DNA of 64,000 bases from Azonexaceae bacterium (GTDB lineage: Bacteria > Pseudomonadota > Gammaproteobacteria > Burkholderiales > Rhodocyclaceae): NCBI GenBank assembly GCA_013335535.1, contig JAAXVL010000009.1:62001-126000 (forward strand), given 5' to 3'. Positions 21,239 through 28,871 of this stretch are shown here, piece by piece (positions within the stretch are counted from its first letter, which is position 1; each line of letters opens with the position of its first letter). The position numbers and the translations under genes are program-made. Below the pieces are notes generated by a model, which ran no database searches, was not told the DNA's origin, and worked only from the letters and a program-made list of their open reading frames with translations.

Positions 21239-21454
21239 CTAGCTCCGGATATCGATGATCGTGCCGAGAATCTGATCGCCGGTCTTGATGACGTTTGCCG
21301 CTGCCTTGGCTTCGATTTCGCCCTGGCGCAGGGCGACCATCTTTCCGGCGAAATCATCGTTTTCGACGTTCAGGCCGCTTCCGGCGATGGTCGTGCGGTT
21401 GATGCCGGCCTGCAAACTTTGCATGCCGCTGGCAATGATTGAACTGATGGACAT
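21239..21454 (-). CDS. Small protein resembling flagellar rod/hook termini
   Basis: 71 residues, ATG at 21454 preceded by GAGGTAGCC. The N-terminus (SIIASGMQSLQAGINRT) and the C-terminus (AANVIKTGDQILGTIIDIRS) resemble the paired N- and C-terminal helices of flagellar basal-body rod proteins, with the middle domain missing. No flagellar genes are nearby. Function unknown; the resemblance is by eye. Confidence 0.65.
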   Translation of the reverse strand: MSISSIIASGMQSLQAGINRTTIAGSGLNVENDDFAGKMVALRQGEIEAKAAANVIKTGDQILGTIIDIRS

Positions 21455-21522
21455 GGCTACCTCGATTCACGGTGACCATGCTGCTCAGCAGTTCCCGTGC
21501 CAGAAACCGGCGACGGTGTTGC

Positions 21523-21732
21523 TCAGTTTTTCGCGGCAGCTTCTTCCAGAGCCCTGTTTTTCGCGTCAGCTTCCTTGCTAGCTGCGTCAAGGCTGGTTTT
21601 CATGGCGTCCAGGCTCTCTTTTGCCTGTTTGGCCTCGTCGGCCTGAAGCTTCCCCGTTGTTGCGGCACTTCCCGCCGTTTCCAGTCCGCAACCGAAGAGA
21701 AGCAGGGCGGCAAGCGCAATCAGCGTTTTCAT
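21523..21732 (-). CDS. Small Ala/Lys-rich lipoprotein
   Basis: 69 residues. The N-terminal lipoprotein signal ends in LLLFGCG, with Cys15 as the lipidation site. The rest is a low-complexity helix rich in Ala, Lys, Glu and Asp (QAKESLDAMKTSLDAASKEA), like small Lpp-type or entericidin-like envelope proteins. ATG at 21732. No function assignable. Confidence 0.7.
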   Translation of the reverse strand: MKTLIALAALLLFGCGLETAGSAATTGKLQADEAKQAKESLDAMKTSLDAASKEADAKNRALEEAAAKN

Positions 21733-21803
21733 TTTTTGCTTCCTCAGGTTGGGTTAGTTTGGCGCATCTCGGTCATTCTGGACCGTGATGAAACGAAAGG
21801 CGA

Positions 21804-21828
21804 CAAAAAACCCGCTCATGAGCGGGTT
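21804..21828 (-). terminator. Intrinsic terminator of tRNA-Leu(CAA)
   Basis: Perfect 20-base palindrome AACCCGCTCATGAGCGGGTT. On the minus strand it is followed by a T-run (plus-strand A-run 21805-21810). It lies 35 bases after the tRNA 3' end. Confidence 0.88.
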
Positions 21829-21862
21829 CTATGGACTTGCCTGGCCTTTCTGAAACTCTTCC

Positions 21863-21947
21863 TGGTGCCCCGGGCCGGACTCGAACCGGCACACCTTTCG
21901 GCGGCGGATTTTGAATCCGCTGCGTCTACCGATTCCGCCACCGGGGC
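21863..21947 (-). tRNA. tRNA-Leu (CAA)
   Basis: 85 nt including encoded CCA. Acceptor stem GCCCCGG/CCGGGGC, D-loop with GGTAGACGC, anticodon stem GCGGA/TCCGC around loop TTCAAAA (anticodon CAA), a class II variable arm, and T arm GCCGG TTCGAGT CCGGC. An intrinsic terminator follows. Confidence 0.97.
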
Positions 21948-21972
21948 ATTCGGAGCGCGGATTATCCACGAA

Positions 21973-22371
21973 TCACTTCTTTGATTCAAGTGAATCGCTG
22001 CACGGGAACGCTTTGGCCAGTGCGCCGGCGACCAGCGTGGCCGGGCTGACGGTCGTGTTGGGCGGTACGCGTTCGACATGAATGACGACGGCACGGACGA
22101 GGCGCATCGACAGGTCGGCGTCTTTCGGCAGGCAGAAGGCATTGAGTTTGACGCCGACCTGCTCGGCCAGATAGTCGCTTACGCCATAGCTGTCGGCAAA
22201 GCCGGCGACATAGGCGATGCAGCGGGCGCTGCGAATGGCCTGAAAGGGGTCGCTGGATTTCTGCCCGGCGTACATCTCATCGGCTACCTGGCAGTCGCCA
22301 CGTAGTTCCTGTCCGGTGTAGGCCTGTGCCGAGGTGGCGAAAAGAAGGGCAATGAGCCAGATAAATTTCAT
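21973..22371 (-). CDS. Rap1a/Tai-like small secreted protein
   Basis: 132 residues. Signal peptide 1-18 (ending AQA). The mature part has the Rap1a/Tai pattern: Cys in [45 protein letters not shown] and a terminal KAFPC, four cysteines for disulfides. Some family members are type VI secretion immunity proteins, but no effector is next to this gene, so an immunity role is unproven. The start overlaps the cobA stop (ATGA), suggesting co-expression with cobA. Confidence 0.8.
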   Translation of the reverse strand: MKFIWLIALLFATSAQAYTGQELRGDCQVADEMYAGQKSSDPFQAIRSARCIAYVAGFADSYGVSDYLAEQVGVKLNAFCLPKDADLSMRLVRAVVIHVERVPPNTTVSPATLVAGALAKAFPCSDSLESKK

Positions 22372-23132
22372 TGTTTTTCGAACCAGTTGAGTTTTTCGTG
22401 CAGGCCGACGACGCTGCCGACGACGATCAGCGCCGGCGGCTTGATGCCGGATTCGGCGATGCGGTGGGGCAGCGTACCCAGGGTGGCGAGTATCGTCTGC
22501 TGGTCGGTTTGCGTACCGTTGCGGATGACTGCCGCCGGAGTCAGCGAGGGCAGGCCATGGTTGATCATTTGCCGGCAGATTTCGGCGACGGCACCGATGC
22601 CCATGTAGAAAACGACGGTCTGCCGCGCCCGGGCTAGTGCCGGCCAGTCAAGATTGACGGTGCCGTCCTTGAGGTGGCCGGTGACGAAAGTGACGGACTG
22701 GGCGTGGTCGCGATGCGTCAGCGGGAAGCCCGAGTAGGCCGCGCAGCCGGCGGCCGCGGTGACGCCGGGGACGACTTCGAAGGGAATGCCGGAGGCGACG
22801 AGGGTTTCGAGTTCTTCGCCGCCGCGGCCAAAGATGAATGGATCGCCACCCTTTAGCCGGACGACCGACAGGCCTTCCTGGGCGAGTTTGACCAGTAATT
22901 CGTTGATCGAATCCTGCGGCAGCGTGTGCTTGGAGGCTTCCTTGCCCGCGTAGATTCGGCGGGCATCGGCGCGAGCCAGATCCATGATGCCGCTGCCGAC
23001 CAGATGGTCGTAGACGAGTGCATCGGCTGATGCGATGAGGCGTGCCGCCTTGACGGTCAGCAAATCCGGGTCGCCGGGGCCGGCGCCGACCAGCCAGACT
23101 TTTCCGGCTGCGAGTTTATTCAGCTTGTTCAT
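22368..23132 (-). CDS. cobA: Uroporphyrinogen-III C-methyltransferase
   Basis: 254-residue SAM-dependent enzyme making precorrin-2, the branch point to siroheme, cobalamin and heme d1. Signatures are [54 protein letters not shown] and VTGHLKDG. The single-domain form is the type called NirE when it serves d1 heme, and it lies divergently next to nirS, so nirE is an equally good name. The ATG at 23132 gives the standard start; a frame 30 codons longer lacks family support. Confidence 0.94.
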   Translation of the reverse strand: MNKLNKLAAGKVWLVGAGPGDPDLLTVKAARLIASADALVYDHLVGSGIMDLARADARRIYAGKEASKHTLPQDSINELLVKLAQEGLSVVRLKGGDPFIFGRGGEELETLVASGIPFEVVPGVTAAAGCAAYSGFPLTHRDHAQSVTFVTGHLKDGTVNLDWPALARARQTVVFYMGIGAVAEICRQMINHGLPSLTPAAVIRNGTQTDQQTILATLGTLPHRIAESGIKPPALIVVGSVVGLHEKLNWFEKQ

Positions 23133-23235
23133 GCGTATTCCCTGCCTTTGGGCGGCCATCCTAATGCGGGACAGGGCGCCTGCCAATAGCGGGAAGTCAA
23201 TCAATATCCTGGATACACCCAAAGTAGGTTGTGAC

Positions 23236-23251
23236 TAGTTAAAAATAACTA
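23236..23251. promoter_or_regulatory. Inverted repeat in the cobA-nirS divergent region
   Basis: TAGTTA-AAAA-TAACTA, a perfect 6-bp inverted repeat in a short AT-rich stretch between the divergent cobA and nirS genes. It could be an operator; no regulator is recognised from the motif. Confidence 0.4.
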
Positions 23252-23291
23252 TAACCACTTGAATGTGGGGGATTTTTTGTGCCTGAAAAGA

Positions 23292-23305
23292 TTGATGAGT
23301 ATCAA
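23292..23305. promoter_or_regulatory. FNR/DNR-type box upstream of nirS
   Basis: TTGATGAGTATCAA is a perfect match to the TTGAT-N4-ATCAA consensus of FNR, Anr and Dnr/Nnr regulators. Its centre is 94 bases before the nirS ATG. If it acts at -41.5, transcription would start near 23340. This predicts induction by low oxygen and/or nitric oxide. Confidence 0.85.
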
Positions 23306-23392
23306 GGATGCGAAATGGGCCGAGGTTCAACCTAGCGAGCATCGCGTTGAGGGGGTTTGGGCGCGAATTATTTCGATCCAGGAGATAGAAAG

Positions 23393-25078
23393 ATGAAGAA
23401 AACAGTATTGGGGATGCTCGCACTTAGCGCCATGACCGTCGCCATGGGTTCGGCCTTTGCTCAGGATGCAGTCAAGACGGCGCCGACGCTGACGGCGGCC
23501 GAAAAGGAACAGGCCAAGAAGATTTACTTTGAACGTTGTGCCGGCTGCCATGGGGTGCTGCGCAAGGGCGCCACCGGCAAGAATCTGGAGCCGCACTGGA
23601 CGAAGAAGGACAAGGACGGCAACGTCACCGAGGGCGGCACGCTCAAGCTCGGCCAGCAGCGTCTGGAAAAGATCATCGGTTACGGTACCGACGGTGGCAT
23701 GGTCAACTTCGACGACATCCTGACCAAGGAAGAGCTCTCGCTGATGGCCAAGTACATCCAGAACACGCCGGATGTGCCGCCGGAATACAGCTTCAAGGAA
23801 ACGATGGATTCGTGGAAGGTCATCGTGCCGGTCGATCAGCGTCCGACCAAGCAGATGAACAAGTACAACCTCAAGAACATGTTCTCGGTCACCCTGCGCG
23901 ATACTGGCGAAGTGGCCCTGATCGATGGCGATACCAAGGAAATCCGCAGCATCGTCAAGACCGGCTACGCGGTTCACATCTCGCGTCTGTCGGCTTCCGG
24001 CCGTTATGTTTATGTGATCGGTCGTGATGGTCGTCTGTCGCTGATCGACCTGTGGATGGAACAGCCGGCGGTTGTGGCTGAAGTCAAGATCGGCTTCGAC
24101 GCCCGTTCGGTCGATACCTCCAAGTTCAAGGGCTTCGAAGACAAGTACGCCGTGGCCGGCTCCTACTGGCCGCCCCAGTACGTGATCATGGACGGCGACA
24201 CGCTCAAGCCGCGCAAGGTCGTTTCCACCCGTGGCATGACCGTTGATGGCGAATACCACCCGGAACCGCGCGTGGCTTCCATCGTCGCTTCCTTCATCAA
24301 GCCGGAATGGGTCATCAATATCAAGGAAACCGGTCAGATTCTGCTGGTCGATTACTCCGACATCGAGAACCTCAAGACGACCACCGTCGGTTCCGCCAAG
24401 TTCCTGCATGACGGCGGCTGGGATGCTTCCAAGCGTTACTTCCTGGTGGCTGCCAATGCCTCCAACAAGATCGCTGCGGTCGATACCAAGACCGGCAAGC
24501 TGGCGGCGCTGGTCGATACGGCCAAGATCCCGCACCCGGGTCGTGGCGCCAACTTTACCCATCCGAAATTTGGTCCGGTGTGGACGACGGGTCACCTCGG
24601 TGCCGATGTCCTGACCCTGATCAGCACGCCTTCCGAGAAGAAGTCGGATGCCAAGTTCAAGCAATACAACTGGAAGGTCGTTCAGGAAGTGAAGCACGTG
24701 CCGGGCAACCTGTTCGTCAAGACCCATCCGAAGTCACAGAATCTGTGGGCTGACTCGCCGCAGAATCCGGACAAGGAACTGGCTGAATCGGTTTCCGTCT
24801 GGAAGATGTCCGACCTGTCCAAGCCGTTCAAGGTGATCAACGTGGCCAAGGACTCCGGTCTGCCGGTGACCAAGGCTACCAAGCGCGCCGTGCATCCGGA
24901 ATACAGCGCCGACGGCAAGGAAGTCTGGATCTCCCTGTGGGGTGGCAAGGCTGACCAGTCTGCCATCGTCGTTTATGACGATGCGACGCTGACCTTGAAG
25001 AAGGTCATCACCGATCCGAAGATGATCACGCCGACGGGCAAATTCAACGTCTATAACACCCAGCACGACATCTATTGA
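23393..25078 (+). CDS. nirS: Cytochrome cd1 nitrite reductase
   Basis: 561-residue periplasmic enzyme reducing nitrite to NO in denitrification. Signal peptide about 1-23 (ending AFA), heme c motif CAGCH at residues 49-53, then an eight-bladed propeller binding heme d1 with family segments SRLSASGRYVYVIGRDG, HEYHPEPRVASI-like (DGEYHPEPRVASIVAS) and HPGRGANFTHPKFGPVW. Length is close to other NirS. ATG at 23393 with CAGGAGATAGAA upstream. An FNR-type box lies upstream, and the d1 biosynthesis genes follow on the same strand. Confidence 0.98.
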   Translation: MKKTVLGMLALSAMTVAMGSAFAQDAVKTAPTLTAAEKEQAKKIYFERCAGCHGVLRKGATGKNLEPHWTKKDKDGNVTEGGTLKLGQQRLEKIIGYGTDGGMVNFDDILTKEELSLMAKYIQNTPDVPPEYSFKETMDSWKVIVPVDQRPTKQMNKYNLKNMFSVTLRDTGEVALIDGDTKEIRSIVKTGYAVHISRLSASGRYVYVIGRDGRLSLIDLWMEQPAVVAEVKIGFDARSVDTSKFKGFEDKYAVAGSYWPPQYVIMDGDTLKPRKVVSTRGMTVDGEYHPEPRVASIVASFIKPEWVINIKETGQILLVDYSDIENLKTTTVGSAKFLHDGGWDASKRYFLVAANASNKIAAVDTKTGKLAALVDTAKIPHPGRGANFTHPKFGPVWTTGHLGADVLTLISTPSEKKSDAKFKQYNWKVVQEVKHVPGNLFVKTHPKSQNLWADSPQNPDKELAESVSVWKMSDLSKPFKVINVAKDSGLPVTKATKRAVHPEYSADGKEVWISLWGGKADQSAIVVYDDATLTLKKVITDPKMITPTGKFNVYNTQHDIY

Positions 25079-25108
25079 TCGACTGTTGATTGTTTGATGT
25101 GACTTAAA

Positions 25109-25134
25109 GCTACGGGGGCGCAAGCCCCCGTAGC
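25109..25134 (+). other. Strong hairpin downstream of nirS
   Basis: GCTACGGGGGC-GCAA-GCCCCCGTAGC: 11-bp perfect stem with a GCAA tetraloop, 31 bases after the nirS stop. No T-run follows. It may be a processing or stability element that separates nirS message levels from the downstream nir genes. Confidence 0.75.
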
Positions 25135-25210
25135 ATATGAAACAGCAGCAATTTGCGCAGGGGGACATGGCCTGCGCCGTGAGCAAATCATTTTGGTGGA
25201 GATAAGTACG

Positions 25211-26044
25211 ATGAAAAAGAATCTCGTTTCCCTGGCTATCTTTGGTGCGTTCGTCGCCCTCGGTTCGCAATCGGCCATCGCCGCGCCGGACTGGAACAAG
25301 GCAGCCAAGAGCACGATCCACGTTTTCCACCCGGGGGCTGCGCCGATCGAGTGGTTGCAGGGCAAGGGAGAACACAGCGGTGCCAGCGGCCTGAAAAAAG
25401 GCGAGGCCTGTGCCGGATGCCACGTTGAGGACGGCAAGCTGAGCCTCGACCTCAAGCGTCTGGCCAGCAAGGAAATGGAGCCGAAGGGCGCTCCCAAGAC
25501 GATGAGCTACCCGGTTACCGTGCAGGCGGCGTTTGATGCGAGCAATCTTTATGTTCGCCTGACTTTCAAGGCCCCGGCCGGTGGTTTTGACAAGTCCGAC
25601 AAGGACAACGAGGTCAAGGTCAACATGATGTTCCCGAACGACAAGGTGCCGCTTGGTGACCAGGTCGGCTGCTGGGCTGCCTGTCATGAAGATGCCAAGG
25701 GTATGCCGAAGGGCAAGGACAAGACCAAGTACGTCACGGCCGGCACCATGGATCTGGTGCAATGGGCGAGCGGCGGCAAGACGGCTGACGGTTTCGTCGC
25801 CGACAAGCGCAGCATGACGGGCGGCAAGGCTGGTGCCACGGCCGAAGGTGCCAAGGCGGGCGATACCTATACCGTGACTTTCACGCGCAAGCTGGCTGGT
25901 AACGCCGTGCTGGCCCCGGGCAAGGCTGTGCCTTTCGGCATTGCCATCCACGCCGACAATGCCAGCGGTCGCTTCCATCACGTTTCCTTCGGCCACACCA
26001 TCGGTCTGGGTGCCGACGGCGATGTGAAGGCGGCCAAGCAGTAA
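25211..26044 (+). CDS. c-type cytochrome with ethylbenzene-dehydrogenase-type heme domain
   Basis: 277-residue periplasmic protein. Signal peptide about 1-24 (ending SAIAA). There is a classical heme motif CAGCH at residues 67-71, and CWAACH at 154-159 has CX3CH spacing, as often seen in the cytochrome c-552/DMSO-reductase-like (EB_dh) domain. The strand pattern YPVTVQAAFDASNLYVRLTFKA and the C-terminal GRFHHVSFGHTIGLG fit that domain. It sits between nirS and the cupredoxin gene, so an electron-transfer role toward nitrite reductase is inferred. ATG at 25211 with GGTGGAG. Confidence 0.82.
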   Translation: MKKNLVSLAIFGAFVALGSQSAIAAPDWNKAAKSTIHVFHPGAAPIEWLQGKGEHSGASGLKKGEACAGCHVEDGKLSLDLKRLASKEMEPKGAPKTMSYPVTVQAAFDASNLYVRLTFKAPAGGFDKSDKDNEVKVNMMFPNDKVPLGDQVGCWAACHEDAKGMPKGKDKTKYVTAGTMDLVQWASGGKTADGFVADKRSMTGGKAGATAEGAKAGDTYTVTFTRKLAGNAVLAPGKAVPFGIAIHADNASGRFHHVSFGHTIGLGADGDVKAAKQ

Positions 26045-26050
26045 ATCCGC

Positions 26051-26401
26051 ATGCCATCCGGAACCATGATTCGCTCCGGATGGCTGTGCCTGAAAAGAGC
26101 GCCGCTTGTGCTGGCGCTCTTTGCATTTTCCGCGCTGGGCGAAACCGTGGTCGAGGTGCGCATCGAGGGCTACAAATATCTGCCGGCCGAGGTACGCATC
26201 AAGCCGGGCGATAGCGTGCGGTGGGTCAATCACGAAAAGCGCACCAGCCATTCGATCGTCTTCCCGGCTGAAGGCGGCCTGGAGTCGGAGCGCATGTTCC
26301 CGGATGAAAGCTGGCAGCGCCAGTTCGCCAGGCCGGGACGCTATGCCTACCATTGTGGGCCGCATCCCGAGATGGAGGGGGTTGTCCTTGTCGTTGAATA
26401 A
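26051..26401 (+). CDS. Amicyanin/pseudoazurin-like cupredoxin
   Basis: 116-residue type 1 copper protein, probably periplasmic. A hydrophobic signal is at about residues 8-29 (an internal ATG at 26066 is an alternative start). The fold segment YLPAEVRIKPGDSVRWVNHE is followed by the copper ligands: His in RTSHSIVF, then Cys, His and Met in YHCGPHPEM. The C-x2-H-x2-M spacing is that of amicyanin and pseudoazurin, which donate electrons to periplasmic reductases. The gene starts 6 bases after the cytochrome stop and overlaps nirC. Donor to NirS is an inference. Confidence 0.88.
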   Translation: MPSGTMIRSGWLCLKRAPLVLALFAFSALGETVVEVRIEGYKYLPAEVRIKPGDSVRWVNHEKRTSHSIVFPAEGGLESERMFPDESWQRQFARPGRYAYHCGPHPEMEGVVLVVE

Positions 26402-26717
26402 TTCGCCGAGCCATTTCATTTTTGGCCTGTTTTTCCTGTCGACCGTGGCAATTGCCGGCGAACCGGATGTGGCGCGGCAAAAGGAACTCGTCCACCTTGT
26501 CCGCCAGGATTGCGGTTCCTGCCACGGCATGACGCTCAAAGGCGGGCTCGGCCCGGCGCTGCTGCCAGAAACCTTGCGCGACAAACCGGCTGAAGGCCTG
26601 GCGGCAACGATCTACTACGGCCGTCCGGGCACCCCGATGCCGCCGTGGAAAGCTTTCCTGTCCGAAGCCGAAGCGGCGTGGATAGTCGATAAACTGATGA
26701 CTGCATTCCCCCAGTGA
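26388..26717 (+). CDS. nirC: NirC-like monoheme cytochrome c
   Basis: 109-residue periplasmic cytochrome. There is no ATG in frame; TTG at 26388 has an ideal GGAGGGG 7 bases upstream (26374-26380) and is preferred over TTG 26394. The signal peptide core FIFGLFFLSTVAIAG is encoded by a dispersed-element copy. The heme motif CGSCH is at mature residues ~20, and the Met ligand is in GRPGTPMPPW. NirC cytochromes serve NirS maturation or electron supply. Overlaps the cupredoxin end by 14 bases; nirF follows 7 bases later. Confidence 0.87.
   Translation: MSLNNSPSHFIFGLFFLSTVAIAGEPDVARQKELVHLVRQDCGSCHGMTLKGGLGPALLPETLRDKPAEGLAATIYYGRPGTPMPPWKAFLSEAEAAWIVDKLMTAFPQ
26416..26451 (+). repeat. Dispersed 36-nt element, copy 8 (nirC signal peptide)
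   Basis: Differs from the nirN copy (38917-38952) at only two of 36 positions. Core TGTCGACCGTGGCAA after two T-tracts. Encodes the hydrophobic core of the signal peptide. Confidence 0.92.
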
Positions 26718-26724
26718 GAACGCC

Positions 26725-27888
26725 ATGCGCCTGCTGCTGATTGCCTTGTTTTCCCTTCTGCTCAACGCCTGCGCCGGCCCGCAACTGCGCGGCACCGGCG
26801 ATCTCGGGCTGATCATCGAACGGGCCAGCGGCCACGTCACGCTGGTCAACACCACGGCGCGCCAGTCCTATGCGCGCATCGGCGGCCTCGGCGATCTCTC
26901 GCACGCCTCCGCCGTCTATTCGCGCGACGGCCGCTACGCCTTCATCTTCGGCCGCGATGGCGGGCTGACCAAGATCGACCTGCTCGAAGCCAAGATCGTC
27001 AAACGCATCATCCAGTCCGGCAACGCCATCGGCGGTTCGATCTCGCAGGACGGCCGCATCGTCGTCGCCCAGAACTACACGCCGGGCGGCATCAAGGCTT
27101 TCGACAGCGACACGCTTGAACTGCTCGCCGAAGTACCGGCCGAATACGCGCCCGGCCAGTTCTCCAAGGTCGTCGGCCTGGCCGATACGGGCGGCAACAA
27201 GTTTGCCTACGCCCTGTTCGAGGCCGGCGAAATCTGGGTCACCGATTTCAGCAACCCCTGGCGGCCGACCACCCAACGCTTCCCGGCCGGCAACCAACCC
27301 TACGACGGCCTCGTGACGCCGGATGGCCGTTACTTCCTGGCCGGCCTGTTCGGTGAGGACGGCGTGGCCATGCTCGACCTCTGGCAACCGGAAAAAGGCG
27401 TCAGAAAGATTCTCGAAAACTACGGTCGCGGCCAGGAAAAGCTGCCCGTCTTCAAGATGCCGCACCTGCGTGGCTGGTCCGTGGCGCAGGGCAAGGCCTA
27501 CCTGCCGGCGATCGGTCGCCACGAAGTGCTGGTCGTCGATGTCGCCACCTGGAAGGAAGTCGGTCGCATCCCTGTGCGCGGCCAGCCAGTCTTCGTCATG
27601 GCCCGTCCTGACGGCCGCCAGATCTGGGTCAATTTCGCCTTCCCCGACAACGCCAAGGTTGATGTCATCGACACGCTGGCCGGCAAGGTCGTCCATGCAT
27701 TCGAGCCGGGCAAGGGCATCCTGCACATGGAATTCGCGCCGCGTGGCGAAAACGTCTGGCTCTCGGCGCGCGACGACCACAAGGTTTTGATTTACAACAC
27801 CGAAAACTTTGCCAAACTGGGCGAAATCCCGACTGAAAGCCCGTCCGGTATTTTCTTCACCTCGCGCGCCGTGCGCATAGGTTTCTGA
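26725..27888 (+). CDS. nirF: Heme d1 biosynthesis protein NirF
   Basis: 387-residue protein required for the last steps of heme d1 synthesis (dihydro-heme d1 dehydrogenase in characterised systems). The N-terminal signal ends LLLNAC, a lipobox with Cys16, so it is probably an outer- or inner-membrane-anchored periplasmic lipoprotein. An eight-bladed propeller related to NirS follows, with repeated DGRY segments, VVAQNYTPGGIKAFD and LRGWSV. Length fits NirF. ATG at 26725; the stop overlaps the nirDL start (TGATG). Confidence 0.95.
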   Translation: MRLLLIALFSLLLNACAGPQLRGTGDLGLIIERASGHVTLVNTTARQSYARIGGLGDLSHASAVYSRDGRYAFIFGRDGGLTKIDLLEAKIVKRIIQSGNAIGGSISQDGRIVVAQNYTPGGIKAFDSDTLELLAEVPAEYAPGQFSKVVGLADTGGNKFAYALFEAGEIWVTDFSNPWRPTTQRFPAGNQPYDGLVTPDGRYFLAGLFGEDGVAMLDLWQPEKGVRKILENYGRGQEKLPVFKMPHLRGWSVAQGKAYLPAIGRHEVLVVDVATWKEVGRIPVRGQPVFVMARPDGRQIWVNFAFPDNAKVDVIDTLAGKVVHAFEPGKGILHMEFAPRGENVWLSARDDHKVLIYNTENFAKLGEIPTESPSGIFFTSRAVRIGF

Positions 27889-28871
27889 TGAACGCCTTGG
27901 CCATGAACAGCAGTCTCGACTTCCAGTTGCTCAACGACTTCCAGCGCGACTTTCCGCTGGTCTCGGCCCCGTTTGCCGAGCTGGCGGCGCGTCTTGGCGT
28001 CGCTGAAAAAGTCGTTCTCGGTCGGCTCGAAAACCTGCGCCGCGAAGGCAAGATTTCGCGCGTCGGCGCCGTCTTTGCGCCGAAACGCATCGGCGCTTCG
28101 ACGCTAGCCGCCATGGCCGTTCCACCCGAAAAGCTCGAAGCCGTGGCCGCCGCGGTCAACCGCTTCCCCGAGGTCAATCACAACTACGAACGCGAGCATC
28201 GCTACAACCTGTGGTTCGTGGTCACTGCTGCCAGCGAAGGGCGGCTGCAAGCCAGCCTGGGGGCCATTGAAAAGGCAGCCGGCTATCCGCTGCTGGCTCT
28301 GCCGCTCGAAGAAGAATTCCACATCGATCTCGGTTTCTGCCTGAACGGCGACAAGCAGAAATGCGTCGCCTCCGCCCAGCCGGTCCACCCGGTGGCGCTC
28401 ATCGACGAAGCCGAGCGCCGCCTCGTTTCGGTGTTGCAGGAAGGCCTGCCGCTATTCATCCGGCCCTTCGCCCTGATCGCCGAGCGCATTGGCGCGTCGG
28501 AGCCAGAAGTTCTTGGGCGCATCCGCCGCTGGCTCGAAGAGGGCGCCATCAAGCGTTTCGGCGTCGTTGTCCGTCACCACGAGCTCGGCTACCGGGCCAA
28601 CGCCATGCTGGTTCATGACATCCCGGACGCGCAGGTCGGCGACATCGGCCGCGCCTTGGCCGAGGAAGCCGCCGTCACGCTGTGCTACCGCCGGCCGCGT
28701 CGCCTGCCCGACTGGCCGTACAACCTGTTCTGCATGATCCACGGCCGCGAACGCGGCGAGGTCGAGAGCATCATCGCCGACCTGCGCCAACGTCATGGAC
28801 TTGAAACTGCCGCCCACGAGGTGCTTTTTTCGCTGACCCGCTTCAAGCAGAACGGCGCGCGCTATGCGTGA
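27888..28871 (+). CDS. nirDL: Fused siroheme decarboxylase subunits NirD-NirL
   Basis: 327 residues made of two AsnC/Lrp-like halves. NirD is about residues 1-160 (NDFQRDFPL, KISRVGAVFAPKRIGAS, NHNYEREHRYNLWFV). NirL is about 165-327 (LVSVLQEGLPLFIRPFA, IKRFGVVVRHHELGYRANAM, CYRRPRRLPDWPYNLFCMIHG). In Pseudomonas these are separate genes; a fusion is known in several other denitrifiers. The complex decarboxylates siroheme to didecarboxysiroheme on the way to heme d1. Overlaps nirF by one base and nirG by eight. Confidence 0.93.
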   Translation: MNALAMNSSLDFQLLNDFQRDFPLVSAPFAELAARLGVAEKVVLGRLENLRREGKISRVGAVFAPKRIGASTLAAMAVPPEKLEAVAAAVNRFPEVNHNYEREHRYNLWFVVTAASEGRLQASLGAIEKAAGYPLLALPLEEEFHIDLGFCLNGDKQKCVASAQPVHPVALIDEAERRLVSVLQEGLPLFIRPFALIAERIGASEPEVLGRIRRWLEEGAIKRFGVVVRHHELGYRANAMLVHDIPDAQVGDIGRALAEEAAVTLCYRRPRRLPDWPYNLFCMIHGRERGEVESIIADLRQRHGLETAAHEVLFSLTRFKQNGARYA

